Shown piece after piece: positions 7,646 through 16,397 of a stretch of DNA of 38,789 nt. The stretch is from DAONFI01 sp035403485. GTDB lineage: Bacteria; Planctomycetota; Phycisphaerae; SM23-33. Both the position numbers and the translations under genes were made by a program. How positions within the stretch are numbered: position 1 is the first letter of the stretch; the number at the start of each line of letters is the position of its first letter. The DNA lies in the NCBI GenBank assembly GCA_964536835.1, contig CAZIAZ010000029.1:1-38789 (forward strand), given 5' to 3'. The notes under the pieces are model-generated. The model did not search any database, was not told the DNA's origin, and worked only from the letters and a program-made list of their open reading frames with translations.

Positions 7646-9142
7646 CTAATTAGCTGCCATTGCCGGCGCCATTGCTGGTTCTTGCACAGGCTGTTGGCCG
7701 GCGAGGATTACCGGGTTCTGCAACATAATCTTCGCTTCGCCGACGAGATAGAATGAACCGGTTATGCAGATGATATCTTCCCTGCTGACGGCGGAATATG
7801 CGATTTCAAGCGCCTGCTTGAGGCTGTTCGTCACTTGCGCTATTCTGCCGTCGGTCATTTCGGCATAGACTTCAGCAAGCTCATGCGGGTCTGCCGCTCG
7901 AGGGCTGGTGGAAGATTTGGTGAAAATCAGCTTGTCGGCGCCTGTCGCTATCTGCTCCATCATGCCCCTGATGTCCTTATCGGCGGCACAGCCGAAAATC
8001 ATGACCATCGAGTCATACGGGATATGCTGGCCGATGCCGCGAATGAGCGCTTTTATGGACGCTGCGTTATGCGCGCCGTCAACAAGTATTTGCGGTTCAG
8101 TTTTGATGATTTCCATTCTGCCTGGAAGGTAGACTCTTTCAAGGCCATACAGCGCCTGCTTGTCGTCTATTTTCATGCCCTTCTGTTTCAGCACGTCCAG
8201 CAAGGCTAACGCCAGGCCGCAGTTAATCGCCTGATGTTCACCGAGCACCGGCACAGCCAGATGCTCGAACTTGCTGCTGGGTGTAGTGAGGCACACCCGC
8301 GTGTGGCAGCCTTCCGTGCGGGATGATTCGACGCGATAACTGAATTCAATTTCATCGCCGGCAAAAAACAGCGGCGACTTGACTTCGGAGGCGACTTTTT
8401 TCATCACACGTTTAGCAATCGGATTCTGCGGGGCGGAGATGACGGGAATTTGCGGCTTGAATATGCCGGCTTTTTCACGGGCTATGTCCGCCAGCGTATT
8501 GCCGAGCTGATGCATGTGATCCATCGATATGCTCGTAATGCCGCAGACTTCCGGCTGAATGACGTTCGTGCTGTCAAGCCGGCCGCCAAGGCCAGTCTCT
8601 ATCACGGCGATATCGATTTTCTTATCGGCAAAATACATGAAGGCGATAGCCGTAAAAATCTCAAAAAACGTCGGACGGTCTTTTTTCATCTGCTCGACGT
8701 GAGATGATATTTTTGCGATAAGTGCGGAAAGTTCCGGTTTTGCAATGCATTCGCCGTTTATGCTGATTCGCTCACGAACGTCGCAGATATGCGGCGACGT
8801 ATACAGCCCGACCTTGTAGCCGCAATGCTGAAGCATGGAGGCAAGCATCATGGAAGTCGAACCTTTACCTTTCGTGCCGGCGATGTGAACTGATTTTATC
8901 TTTTTGTGAGGATTGCCGATTTTCTTCAGCAGTTTTTCCATTCTGTCAAGGCTGAACGTATCCCTGTTGTATCTTACGCGCAGCATTTGTTCATAATCGG
9001 TCAACGAGAACAGATATTTCAATGCTTGCGGGTAGTTCCGGAATTTTACGCCACTCGCCGCCGTTTTAACGGCTTTTTCCGCCCGCGTGGTCGTTTTCTT
9101 TTTCGTACCCTTATTAGTCTTTCGACTTGCTATTGCCACCAT
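7646..9142 (-). CDS. folC: Bifunctional dihydrofolate synthase / folylpolyglutamate synthase
   Basis: A 498-residue Mur-ligase-fold enzyme that adds glutamate to dihydropteroate and to folates, using ATP, in the cytoplasm. The P-loop GTKGKGST is near residue 90 and the family signature ETGLGGRLDSTN about 100 residues later. DGAHN, where the glutamate-ligase domain begins, is also present. The protein is longer than the usual 420-450 residues because of a Lys/Thr-rich N-terminal extension of about 35 residues and an Ala/Pro-rich tail. ATG 9142 has AGGA upstream; an 18-codon longer start at 9196 is less likely. It lies 271 bases downstream of folB on the same strand, so a shared transcript is possible. 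folP lies in the same window about 22 kb away. Confidence 0.93.
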   Translation of the reverse strand: MVAIASRKTNKGTKKKTTTRAEKAVKTAASGVKFRNYPQALKYLFSLTDYEQMLRVRYNRDTFSLDRMEKLLKKIGNPHKKIKSVHIAGTKGKGSTSMMLASMLQHCGYKVGLYTSPHICDVRERISINGECIAKPELSALIAKISSHVEQMKKDRPTFFEIFTAIAFMYFADKKIDIAVIETGLGGRLDSTNVIQPEVCGITSISMDHMHQLGNTLADIAREKAGIFKPQIPVISAPQNPIAKRVMKKVASEVKSPLFFAGDEIEFSYRVESSRTEGCHTRVCLTTPSSKFEHLAVPVLGEHQAINCGLALALLDVLKQKGMKIDDKQALYGLERVYLPGRMEIIKTEPQILVDGAHNAASIKALIRGIGQHIPYDSMVMIFGCAADKDIRGMMEQIATGADKLIFTKSSTSPRAADPHELAEVYAEMTDGRIAQVTNSLKQALEIAYSAVSREDIICITGSFYLVGEAKIMLQNPVILAGQQPVQEPAMAPAMAAN

Positions 9143-9413
9143 TACTTTATCCTGTTTTAAAAAAACGGCTTCTAAATATTGACGCATCACACACAAACCT
9201 GCGCGCCATTACTTACGGATTCATGTGTGACGAACATAAATTATTCTGCTACCCGCATATTCAAAGGGTGAAAATAATTAAGATAGATTATTGTATCAAA
9301 TTTGACCAGAAAAGTCAAGAAAATCGACTTAACGCCATGATTACAATGGAGTTAAAATCGCACCGCAACCGGCTGACAGGCATGAATTCAACAATTATTT
9401 ATTGAAAAATCGT

Positions 9414-9773
9414 TTATTTTTGCGACAGCCTGTCAAAGCTGGCGATTACGCTTATGCGGTCTGCCGCTGAAATTGCATGGGGCTTCGAGACTTTGACTTC
9501 GGCGTGCGATATTCGTCTGTCGGCGGATATCATGTCTGTTATACGTTGCGCAACGGTCTCAAGCAGACGAAATCTGCCGTGTTCCAAGAGAGAACGGATA
9601 TCGCCTATGAGTTTTTCATAATCCACGGCATATTCCAGGTCGTCCGTTTCAACCGCCTGCTCCGCATTGAATGTGAGTTTTGCGTTTATTATGATATCCT
9701 GCGGACAGGCCTGCTCATGTTCGTAAACCCCCACTATGCCACGCAGTCGCAGATTTTCAATTTCTATTATCAT
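9414..9773 (-). CDS. folB: Dihydroneopterin aldolase
   Basis: A 119-residue enzyme of the FolB family, which splits 7,8-dihydroneopterin to the hydroxymethyl pterin and glycolaldehyde in folate synthesis. The N-terminal IEIENLRLRGIVGVYEHE is typical, with the Glu after GVYEHE-type motifs binding the pterin. DYEKLIGDIRSLLEH and the C-terminal VKVSKPHAI segment with its conserved Lys also fit. The start lies 7 bases after the stop of the upstream metallo-hydrolase gene, without a strong ribosome site of its own, which suggests translational coupling. folC follows downstream, so two folate steps are grouped here. Confidence 0.9.
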   Translation of the reverse strand: MIIEIENLRLRGIVGVYEHEQACPQDIIINAKLTFNAEQAVETDDLEYAVDYEKLIGDIRSLLEHGRFRLLETVAQRITDMISADRRISHAEVKVSKPHAISAADRISVIASFDRLSQK

Positions 9774-9780
9774 GGCTGAA

Positions 9781-10416
9781 TCAATTCAGGTACGGATTGC
9801 TTTTGCGTTCAATGCCTATTGTAGTTTGCGGCCCATGTCCACATAATACCACCGTTTCGTCAGGGAGGGAAAGCAGATTTTTGTGGATATTTTCCATCAG
9901 CCGGTCATAACTGCCGCCCGGCAGATCGCATCTGCCGACACTGCCGGCGAACAGTGCGTCGCCCCCGACTACAACGTCAGCCTGCCGGCAGTAATAACTC
10001 ACTCCGCCGGCGGTATGGCCTGATGTATCGAGAACCAGCCATTCAAGGCTGCCCATTTTGAAGATATCGCCGGGCTTGACGACGATGTCGGCAGCTGGCG
10101 CAACGACGTTCAGCATCATCGATGCGGAAAAATTCAGATACGGATCGCTAAGCATGGCGATGTCGCCGGCTGGACAGCAGATATGAATTTGCGGAAAATT
10201 GGCTTTGATATCCTTCAAGCCGCCGATATGGTCACCGTGGCCGTGGGTGCAGAATACGTGCGACGGCACAAGACTTTTATCCTTGAGAAATTGAACCAAT
10301 TTCGGCGACTGCCAGCCGGCGTCGAACAGAAAACAATCCGATTCGTTCCAGATGACATGACAGTTCGTTTCCAGGGGGCCGACCGGAATTGTTTTTATAT
10401 TAACGGGTTGCGACAT
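9781..10416 (-). CDS. MBL-fold metallo-hydrolase, glyoxalase II-like (YcbL group)
   Basis: A 211-residue metallo-beta-lactamase-fold hydrolase. The metal-binding signature THGHGDHIGG is visible, with further ligands in DTSGHTAGG and at the final CGHGP. The N-terminal PVGPLETNCHVI matches the short, single-domain glyoxalase II-like group, which lacks the C-terminal helical domain of true glyoxalase II. It probably hydrolyses a thioester such as S-lactoylglutathione or a related thiol adduct; the exact substrate is not readable. GGAGAT precedes the ATG. It is the first gene of a unit with folB. The 398 bases upstream separate it from a divergent glycan gene. Confidence 0.88.
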   Translation of the reverse strand: MSQPVNIKTIPVGPLETNCHVIWNESDCFLFDAGWQSPKLVQFLKDKSLVPSHVFCTHGHGDHIGGLKDIKANFPQIHICCPAGDIAMLSDPYLNFSASMMLNVVAPAADIVVKPGDIFKMGSLEWLVLDTSGHTAGGVSYYCRQADVVVGGDALFAGSVGRCDLPGGSYDRLMENIHKNLLSLPDETVVLCGHGPQTTIGIERKSNPYLN

Positions 10417-10814
10417 TTCTATCTCCGGAATTTTTTACAGCATTCTGCCGCAAGCTACAATAAAAAATGTCGGAGTTCCGATTTCATGGCTGCAGGCACG
10501 AATGATTGCAAGTCTGTGCGGAAACGGCAGAATTTTGTAAACAACTGCGGGCAGGATAGCAGAAAACCAGCCATTTTTCACCTGTTTTTTATTGAATTAA
10601 CCTTAATTCGATGTTAAACTTATTGTGCTTGTAAGATAGCCTGTCCGGCGAATAAAGCTTGGCCGGCGGCGAAAGAGCTTTTTAAAATTTTTTTAAGCTC
10701 TTGATACGGAGTGTGCAGATTCTGTGAAAAAGTTTTTGTGTGAGCCTTCTTTTATTTTGAGGGATTCATCTCATTTATCATTTTCCGGAATCCAGGCAGG
10801 AGTGTGGATTTCCA
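10417..10814. other. 398-base divergent intergenic region
   Basis: This region must hold promoters for the metallo-hydrolase (leftward) and the glycan operon (rightward). I see no convincing minus-35/minus-10 pair. An AT-rich inverted repeat, AAGAGCTT with AAGCTCTT around a 14-base A/T loop, lies at about 10673-10702; there is no following T-run. No gene is visible. Confidence 0.5.
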
Positions 10815-11432
10815 ATGATGGTCAAGAGGCTGTTTGATATCATTGTCAGCATGGCTGTATTGCTGTTGATTTGGCCACTGCTGTTATTGATTGCAGTCCT
10901 GATACGTCTGGAATCGCACGGCCATGCCCTGTTCAGTCAACGCCGCGCCGGCTATATGGGCAAGCCCTTTACACTTTATAAGTTCAGAACGATGTTTCGT
11001 GACGTCGAGCCTTATGGAAATTCTCCCAAAAGCGGAGACGATCCGCGACTTACCCGAATAGGAAAATTTCTCCGCGAAACAAGTCTCGACGAACTGCCGC
11101 AATTATGGAACGTTTTTACCGGCAGCATGTCGCTTGTCGGGCCACGGCCGCTGTATGAGCGGCAGGCTGAAAAATGGAACGAACGGCAGAAACGGCGGCT
11201 GAACGTCCGGCCGGGCATTACCGGCTGGGCACAGATTAAAGGCAGAGGCGAGATACCCATAGAAGAAAAAATCGAACTGGATATTTATTATCTGGATAAT
11301 TGGTCGCTAATGCTGGATTTGAAAATAATTTTATATACTTTTTTGCAGGCGATAGGAAAAGGACAGGGCATTTACGAAAAACGTTACAGTCTCGATTCGT
11401 ACAGAGAAGCTGACGTGATGAAAAAACATTAG
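10815..11432 (+). CDS. Monotopic phosphoglycosyl transferase (bacterial sugar transferase family)
   Basis: A 205-residue membrane enzyme that starts lipid-linked glycan assembly by moving a phospho-sugar from a UDP-sugar to undecaprenyl phosphate. A single hydrophobic segment spans residues 9-31. It is followed by the RRAGYMGKPFTLYKFRTMF core, the catalytic Asp92-Glu93 pair in LDELPQLWNV, and SLVGPRPL. RPGITGWAQIKGRGE is a further family signature. The size matches small PglC-type transferases rather than the long WbaP type. AGGAG lies 11 bases before the first of two ATGs (10815 and 10818). The stop codon TAG lies inside the end of a 30-base M1-type palindrome, so the present C-terminus may have been set by an insertion. 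It is followed by a terminator-like structure before the ATP-grasp gene. Confidence 0.93.
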   Translation: MMVKRLFDIIVSMAVLLLIWPLLLLIAVLIRLESHGHALFSQRRAGYMGKPFTLYKFRTMFRDVEPYGNSPKSGDDPRLTRIGKFLRETSLDELPQLWNVFTGSMSLVGPRPLYERQAEKWNERQKRRLNVRPGITGWAQIKGRGEIPIEEKIELDIYYLDNWSLMLDLKIILYTFLQAIGKGQGIYEKRYSLDSYREADVMKKH

Positions 11433-11458
11433 AGCATGTTAAACTTGATATGCTCTAA
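11429..11458. repeat. Minimal M1 palindrome overlapping the transferase stop codon
   Basis: TTAGAGCAT and ATGCTCTAA form a perfect 9-base stem around GTTAAACTTGAT. The first 20 bases match the M1 end and the last 10 match the opposite end, as if the interior had been lost. The TAG stop of the upstream gene (11430-11432) is inside it. Confidence 0.7.
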
Positions 11459-11462
11459 TGGC

Positions 11463-11494
11463 GAACGGCGAAGGAATTAAATTCGTAGCCGTTC
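11463..11494 (+). promoter_or_regulatory. Intercistronic hairpin before the terminator-like structure
   Basis: GAACGGC (11463-11469) pairs with GCCGTTC (11488-11494), with a small GAAT/ATTC stem inside. It is the second of three stems in the 167 bases between the transferase and ATP-grasp genes. Confidence 0.45.
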
Positions 11495-11517
11495 ACGGAT
11501 TATCGGACAGCCCGACA

Positions 11518-11572
11518 TTCGGCGGATGTGTATATCTGCAATTTTTGCAGAGCCGCCGAAATCAAGTTTTTT
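11518..11572 (+). terminator. Strong terminator-like structure between transferase and ATP-grasp genes
   Basis: An outer perfect stem TTCGGCGG (11518-11525) with CCGCCGAA (11553-11560) encloses a second 7-base stem TCTGCAA/TTGCAGA around TTT. Six T residues follow at 11567-11572. This has the form of a rho-independent terminator, yet it is only 28 bases upstream of the next start codon in the same direction. It may end the transferase transcript or act as an attenuator for the downstream pair. Confidence 0.75.
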
Positions 11573-11599
11573 AATATGGTATGTCCTGGTGAAAATGCG

Positions 11600-12631
11600 A
11601 TGGGTAGTAGTGTAAAAAAAGAGTTAAATATTCTGTTTACCTGTGCAGGCCGACGGGTCGTTCTTATAAAACGATTTCGCGACGCGATGCAGAAATTGAA
11701 ACTCGAAGGCAAATTCATTGCAGCCGATATTTCACCTCTTACCGCAGCCTTCAAATTCGTCGATCGCTGGGAAATAGTGCCCAAAGCCCGCAACGTGGAA
11801 TATATTCCGCATCTTCTTTCGATAGTCGAAAAACACCGTATAGGCCTGATCGTCCCGCTGACGGATTTGGATTTGCGAAGCCTTGCCCGGCAGGCGGATG
11901 CTTTTAAACAAATCGGCTGTACCGTCATGGTCGGCGACGAGCCGTCCGTACGAATCTGTCGTGACAAGCAGATTTTCTGTCAGCATGTTGCCGCTCACGG
12001 CTTGCCGGCTATAAAAACTTTCACCTATGAGCAGTTTCTGAAAGACCCCTTTTTCCCGTGTTTCGTAAAACCCATGCATGGTTCGGCTGGCATAGGCGCG
12101 ACGCATATAAATATCATGAGCCGGTTGGTCGAGCATGTAAAGTTTTACGGCGATAACATGCTTGTTCAATCGTATGTGCCGGGCCGTGAATACACCATAG
12201 ACGTATATAAAACCCGCTCCGGAAAAATAGCGGCTATCGTTCCGCGTCAGCGTCTCGTGGTGCGCGGCGGAGAGGTCGAGCAGGGCATTACAGTAAAAAA
12301 TCCTGTCCTTATCGATGCCGCCAGAAAACTTGTGGAAACGCTACCCGGCCTTTGGGGATGCTTCTGCTGTCAGTGTCGCTGGCCGGAAGGCGACGACCCG
12401 TATTTCTTTGAAATAAATCCCAGATTCGGCGGCGGCGTTACGCTAAGCATCGCTGCTGGTGCGAATATTCCATATTACCTCATCCAGGACGTTCTGGGAA
12501 TGAAGGTCAACGGGCGAGTCGGCCATTTTACGGAAAATCTGGCGCTTATGCGATATAACGAAGACATCTACCGCAAAATCAAATCGCCTGACACCCTGCC
12601 AGGGTTTGACCAGCCGGTATTTCACGAATGA
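11600..12631 (+). CDS. ATP-grasp domain ligase, carbamoyl-phosphate-synthase-like
   Basis: A 343-residue protein of the ATP-grasp superfamily, which joins a carboxylate to an amine or thiol using ATP. The N-terminal LFTCAGRRVVL begins a preATP-grasp Rossmann-like domain. FVKPMHGSAGIGA is the glycine-rich ATP lid, and YFFEINPRFGGG carries the Mg-binding Glu and Asn. These match stand-alone ATP-grasp proteins found in surface polysaccharide loci. The substrate is not known; attachment of an amino acid or similar group to a sugar precursor is an inference from the neighbouring phosphoglycosyl transferase. ATG 11600 has a modest GGTG site. An upstream extension from 11528 would run through the terminator hairpin and is rejected. 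Twelve bases separate it from the HAD gene. Confidence 0.85.
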   Translation: MGSSVKKELNILFTCAGRRVVLIKRFRDAMQKLKLEGKFIAADISPLTAAFKFVDRWEIVPKARNVEYIPHLLSIVEKHRIGLIVPLTDLDLRSLARQADAFKQIGCTVMVGDEPSVRICRDKQIFCQHVAAHGLPAIKTFTYEQFLKDPFFPCFVKPMHGSAGIGATHINIMSRLVEHVKFYGDNMLVQSYVPGREYTIDVYKTRSGKIAAIVPRQRLVVRGGEVEQGITVKNPVLIDAARKLVETLPGLWGCFCCQCRWPEGDDPYFFEINPRFGGGVTLSIAAGANIPYYLIQDVLGMKVNGRVGHFTENLALMRYNEDIYRKIKSPDTLPGFDQPVFHE

Positions 12632-12643
12632 CAGGTATTGGCC

Positions 12644-13339
12644 ATGTTATCTTCGTATCAACTAGTCGCGTTTGATATGGACGACACACTTTATCCGGAA
12701 CGGCTGTTTGTCAAAAGCGGTTACGACGCCGTATCCGAACTGCTGCAAAAACGTTTCAGCCGGCAGGATAATTTCAGTGACTGGATGTGGCAGAGATTTT
12801 TGGCTGGTAAGACATCCGGTGCATTCAATGCTGTAAACGAGCAATTTAATCTGGGATTGAACGAAAAAGATATTCTTGAACTCGTCGAAATTTATCGGCT
12901 TCATCTGCCGGACATATCGCCGTATGATGACATGCGGCCGCTTCTGAAAGAATTGCGACGACATTTTCTGCTCGGCGTAGTGACGGATGGGCCGGCTGCG
13001 ATGCAGCGAAACAAATTCGCAAGATTGGGCCTGGGCGGTTTTTTCCATTCCGTGGTATTTACCGGCGATTTGCCTGAAGGTTCATCCAAACCGAGTACGG
13101 CTCCGTTTTTGAAAATTGCGGAAGATTTGAAAGTGAGCAATCCGTCAGCCTGCGTTTACGTCGGCGACAATCCGGCAAAGGATTTTCTGGGGCCCAACTC
13201 GCTCGGCTGGCTGACCGTACAGTTTCACCGGCCCGGCCAGGTTCATTTTCACAAGCCGGCTCCACATGGAGGCCTGCCGCAGATGACCGTCAGTTCCGCA
13301 AAAGAACTTTTTGCGGTTCTCACTTGTGAAATGGAATAA
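12644..13339 (+). CDS. HAD family hydrolase
   Basis: A 231-residue haloacid-dehalogenase-fold phosphatase of the cytoplasm. Motif I is DMDDT with nucleophile Asp11 and acid/base Asp13. Motif II lies in GVVTDG, and motif IV in YVGDNPAKD provides the Mg-binding acids. A helical cap sits between motif I and motif II. ATG 12644 has CAGG about 8 bases upstream; a TTG two codons earlier is possible. It follows the ATP-grasp gene closely, and such ATP-grasp plus HAD pairs occur in polysaccharide loci, so it may dephosphorylate a glycan precursor. The real substrate is unknown. It converges with the alpha/beta hydrolase gene, with a gap of only 6 bases. Confidence 0.88.
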   Translation: MLSSYQLVAFDMDDTLYPERLFVKSGYDAVSELLQKRFSRQDNFSDWMWQRFLAGKTSGAFNAVNEQFNLGLNEKDILELVEIYRLHLPDISPYDDMRPLLKELRRHFLLGVVTDGPAAMQRNKFARLGLGGFFHSVVFTGDLPEGSSKPSTAPFLKIAEDLKVSNPSACVYVGDNPAKDFLGPNSLGWLTVQFHRPGQVHFHKPAPHGGLPQMTVSSAKELFAVLTCEME

Positions 13340-13345
13340 TCTTTT

Positions 13346-14179
13346 TCAGTGAGAATTCAGCCACCGTTTGAGAGTTTGAAAAAAATCCCTTCTGGCGTAT
13401 TGTTCAAGCCACGGATTATGGCCGCATTTTTCCCAATGCTCATATTCGAGATGAGGAATATGTTTCTTAAGGCCGGCGAAAATCATATCTCCAGGATGAA
13501 CGTCATAGTCGCCATGCAACATTATTGACGGCGCGACGATTTTTTCAAAACTGACCGGATAGACGCCCATCTCCTGCTGTTTCACCATATCATCCCAGGT
13601 CTGCCGGTGAGCCGCCGCATCGCATTGTGCGACGTCGAAAGCCGACATCTCTCTAGCCGGCAGCAGGTCATATGCATAAAGACGTTGAAACATTTTTCCC
13701 ATCACGCCGATTCGCACGGATTCATCGGGATATTTTTTTTCCAGGTCAGCCAGCCGCCGTCTGAAATCATCAGTCATCCTGGCGTTCTGGATTTCCGCGA
13801 GTTTTGCGCGGGCGGTTTTGTCGAATGTGCCGCAGCCTATCATTACCAGCGACCGCGGCGACTGTGGATAATCCGCCGCATACGCAAGCGCCAGCATCGC
13901 TCCCCATGAATGGCCGACGATGTGAGGCTTTTCATCGCCGCAATATTTTTTTACGACCGCATACAGGTCTTCGACGTGTTTTTTTACCGTAAGCGAATTG
14001 CCTTCGCTGCTGCCGCGCTGAAACGGCTCAAGCACGCGAAAAGAATCCTGTAATTCACGCGCGACCGCAGCCATATAACCTGGAGCGGCTGGCCCGCCGT
14101 GCAGCAATATGACAAACGGACCCGTCTCGCCATATTGCCGGACTTTTATCAGGTCGTCATTTTTATCCGTTACGTCCAT
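13346..14179 (-). CDS. Alpha/beta hydrolase, proline iminopeptidase-like (S33)
   Basis: A 277-residue alpha/beta-fold hydrolase. The oxyanion motif HGGPAAPG starts at His27. The nucleophile elbow is GHSWG with Ser91, and the other likely triad residues are Asp226 in HGDYDVHPG and His254 in CGHNPW. The HGGP plus GHSWG combination is typical of proline iminopeptidases and related S33 enzymes, though many relatives act on other substrates. There is no signal peptide, so it should be cytoplasmic. It lies 51 bases downstream of yidC on the same strand and may be read from the same transcript. The ribosome site is weak. Confidence 0.85.
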   Translation of the reverse strand: MDVTDKNDDLIKVRQYGETGPFVILLHGGPAAPGYMAAVARELQDSFRVLEPFQRGSSEGNSLTVKKHVEDLYAVVKKYCGDEKPHIVGHSWGAMLALAYAADYPQSPRSLVMIGCGTFDKTARAKLAEIQNARMTDDFRRRLADLEKKYPDESVRIGVMGKMFQRLYAYDLLPAREMSAFDVAQCDAAAHRQTWDDMVKQQEMGVYPVSFEKIVAPSIMLHGDYDVHPGDMIFAGLKKHIPHLEYEHWEKCGHNPWLEQYARRDFFQTLKRWLNSH

Positions 14180-14230
14180 TATTCAAAGACATTCTGTCCG
14201 CTTATATGCGGCCGTGGTTCAGTCAAATCT

Positions 14231-16288
14231 TCAGAATTTTATTCCGAACGGATTTTTTGGTTTTTTCGGCCGGTTTGAGCGAGGGCCTTTTCCGCCGATA
14301 TCTATAATCGTTTCACGGGCGGCTTCAAGTTCTTCCTGACGCTTGATATGCCGGCGGATGTATATCTGCTCAACGAGGCCTACGGCTGATGAGGTCATGA
14401 TATAAAGGTTCAATCCTGAGGGCATATTGTAGAAAATGAACAGCATCATTATCGGCATCATGAATTTCATCATCTTCTGCTGCTGTTCCTGTTCAGGCGT
14501 CATTGATGCCGACGTCGGCGGCGTCATATATTTCTGCTGGAGGAACATGAACACCGTCAGAAGAATCGGGAGCAGGTTGAAACTGTCGCCGATAAGCGGC
14601 AGCGAGCGGCTCCACATTACCAGCTGGTCAGGTGCGGCGAGGTCGGTTATCCAGACGGGCAAAAATGCGGCGTGACGGAGGCTGACGGCGGTATTGAGGC
14701 CGGAATACAACGCCACCCATATCGGCATCTGTAGCACCATCGGCAGACAGCCGAGCATGCCGGTCATGGGATTGCCGTGTTCGCGATAAAACTTCATGGT
14801 CTCCTGCTGCATTCTCTGTTTGTCGTTGCCGCAGCGTTCCTTTATCTTGTCGAGTTCCGGCTTGAGTCGGGCCATCTGCTTCTGCATCTTCATCATGGAT
14901 ACCTGACCTTTCTTGGTCAGCGGATGCAGAATGACGCGAACGATAAGCACCAACAGGATAATCGCCAAGCCGTAATTGCCAAAGAACAGGTGCGTCGCAA
15001 AAAACGTCAACAGCCATATGAGCAGCTCCATCAGCCAGTTGAACGTCATGAACGCACAGCCCTGCGTTATAATCGTGTCGGAGTAGTGCAGCCTGGCGTA
15101 AAGGGGATTTTCCTTGAATACGGAATAAAGTTTCGGGCCGGCGAAGATATCGAAATTCAGCGTGGCGATTTTGCCCGGCGCAAGTTTCAAATCCTTTACC
15201 CACATGGACGTATCCCATACCCTGCCGTTTTCCTCGCCGGAAATGAATTCCGACGCCTGAACCGGCGATATGAAATAATCGGCGTCATATTCCACGGCCG
15301 CCAGCAGGCCGTTTTTGTCGGGATTAAAATAAAGCATCGAGCCGAAATATTTGTTCACCATGCCGAACCAGACAAGCGGAGTCGATTCTTTTTTGTCGTC
15401 GGAAAGCTGGGTCGTCGAGCCGATGAAATGCGGCTGGCCGTACGGCCATTCACTCAGTTCCTTTACGCCATAGTGTATCGGCTGGATATTGTCATTTTCC
15501 AGTTTGGCGGAGACGGCCATTCTCATGTCGGCACGCAAGTCCTCGCGTTGAATGCCTATCGGGCCGGCCTGTTCCATCGCCACCGTCATGGGCTCTTTCA
15601 GATTGTTTTCGAGCGAAAGTGTCATCTGCACGGAATAACCGTCTTCCAGCACGGTGTACGTTTTTGTTATGGTCAGTGCCGGAACTTTTTTGCCGAAAGG
15701 TTCTGCTTTTTTATAAAAAGTCCAGGCGAATGAGACGGCTTTCCCGTCCGCACCGGAAATTTTCACAAGCTGCCAAGGTTTGTCTCGCATTTCTGTGAAC
15801 ACGTAGGGCAATTTCTGGCCTTCAAGCTGGACGTTCACCTGACGAGTCTCAAACGAACGATAAGAATGGCCGCCGTAATCGATGTTACCCAATACCTGGT
15901 AATGGCCTTTGTATTTTTCCGGATTTTCAGCGGCGAGCCGTTCATAGTCGGCTGGATTTTTCGAGTAAAGCCGCTGGTCAGCCACTGTTACAAAATAATT
16001 CGCCAGCTTCAGGGATTCCACGCAAGCGCCTGTGGCGGATATTCGCAACTCCATCTTATATGGTTTGTCTGCCGTCAATGAACCCAGCGCGACAATATTC
16101 TGTTCCGCCGGTTTTATGAACCAGTCTTTCACGGGTTCGGATTGCGGCGCAACAGGTTGCGAAACGGCAGCTGTCGGGGTTTCGGCTGGCTGTTGTTTCT
16201 TGTCCTTGTTCGCAAAAAAGGACTGGAACATGAATACGGCGGCAAGCGCCAGCAACATCATCAGAAAAAAATTCTTTCCCTTGTTCAA
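14231..16288 (-). CDS. yidC: Membrane protein insertase YidC
   Basis: A 685-residue inner-membrane insertase that helps proteins enter and fold in the membrane, alone or with SecYEG. An N-terminal hydrophobic anchor (residues 7-25) is followed by a Lys/Gln/Pro-rich linker and the large periplasmic P1 domain of Gram-negative YidC. The C-terminal core of five membrane segments has the cytoplasmic hairpin MKMQKQMARLKPELDKIK, then the conserved GMLGCLPMVLQMPIWVALY region. The end is Arg/Lys-rich. It starts at TTG 16288 with GGAGAT 9 bases upstream; no upstream ATG is in frame. The length is above E. coli (548). rnpA, rpmH and mnmE, often next to yidC, are absent here; a metallophosphoesterase gene is 109 bases upstream. 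Confidence 0.95.
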   Translation of the reverse strand: MNKGKNFFLMMLLALAAVFMFQSFFANKDKKQQPAETPTAAVSQPVAPQSEPVKDWFIKPAEQNIVALGSLTADKPYKMELRISATGACVESLKLANYFVTVADQRLYSKNPADYERLAAENPEKYKGHYQVLGNIDYGGHSYRSFETRQVNVQLEGQKLPYVFTEMRDKPWQLVKISGADGKAVSFAWTFYKKAEPFGKKVPALTITKTYTVLEDGYSVQMTLSLENNLKEPMTVAMEQAGPIGIQREDLRADMRMAVSAKLENDNIQPIHYGVKELSEWPYGQPHFIGSTTQLSDDKKESTPLVWFGMVNKYFGSMLYFNPDKNGLLAAVEYDADYFISPVQASEFISGEENGRVWDTSMWVKDLKLAPGKIATLNFDIFAGPKLYSVFKENPLYARLHYSDTIITQGCAFMTFNWLMELLIWLLTFFATHLFFGNYGLAIILLVLIVRVILHPLTKKGQVSMMKMQKQMARLKPELDKIKERCGNDKQRMQQETMKFYREHGNPMTGMLGCLPMVLQMPIWVALYSGLNTAVSLRHAAFLPVWITDLAAPDQLVMWSRSLPLIGDSFNLLPILLTVFMFLQQKYMTPPTSASMTPEQEQQQKMMKFMMPIMMLFIFYNMPSGLNLYIMTSSAVGLVEQIYIRRHIKRQEELEAARETIIDIGGKGPRSNRPKKPKNPFGIKF

Positions 16289-16397
16289 TTTAAAAATCTC
16301 CGAACAATATTTATCAGGCTTTCGTATGTCTGCCAGATAACGGTTATTTCATATCATGGTTTCAAAATCGCAAAATTACGAGAGGACGTATTAAAAA

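Noticed and set aside
9187..9230. Inverted repeat TCACACA/TGTGTGA upstream of folC
   Set aside because: Only seven bases pair across a 30-base gap, and I could not tie it to a promoter or known operator.
11528..11599. N-terminal extension of the ATP-grasp protein
   Set aside because: It lies over the terminator-like hairpin and T-run; ATG 11600 leads directly into the conserved fold.
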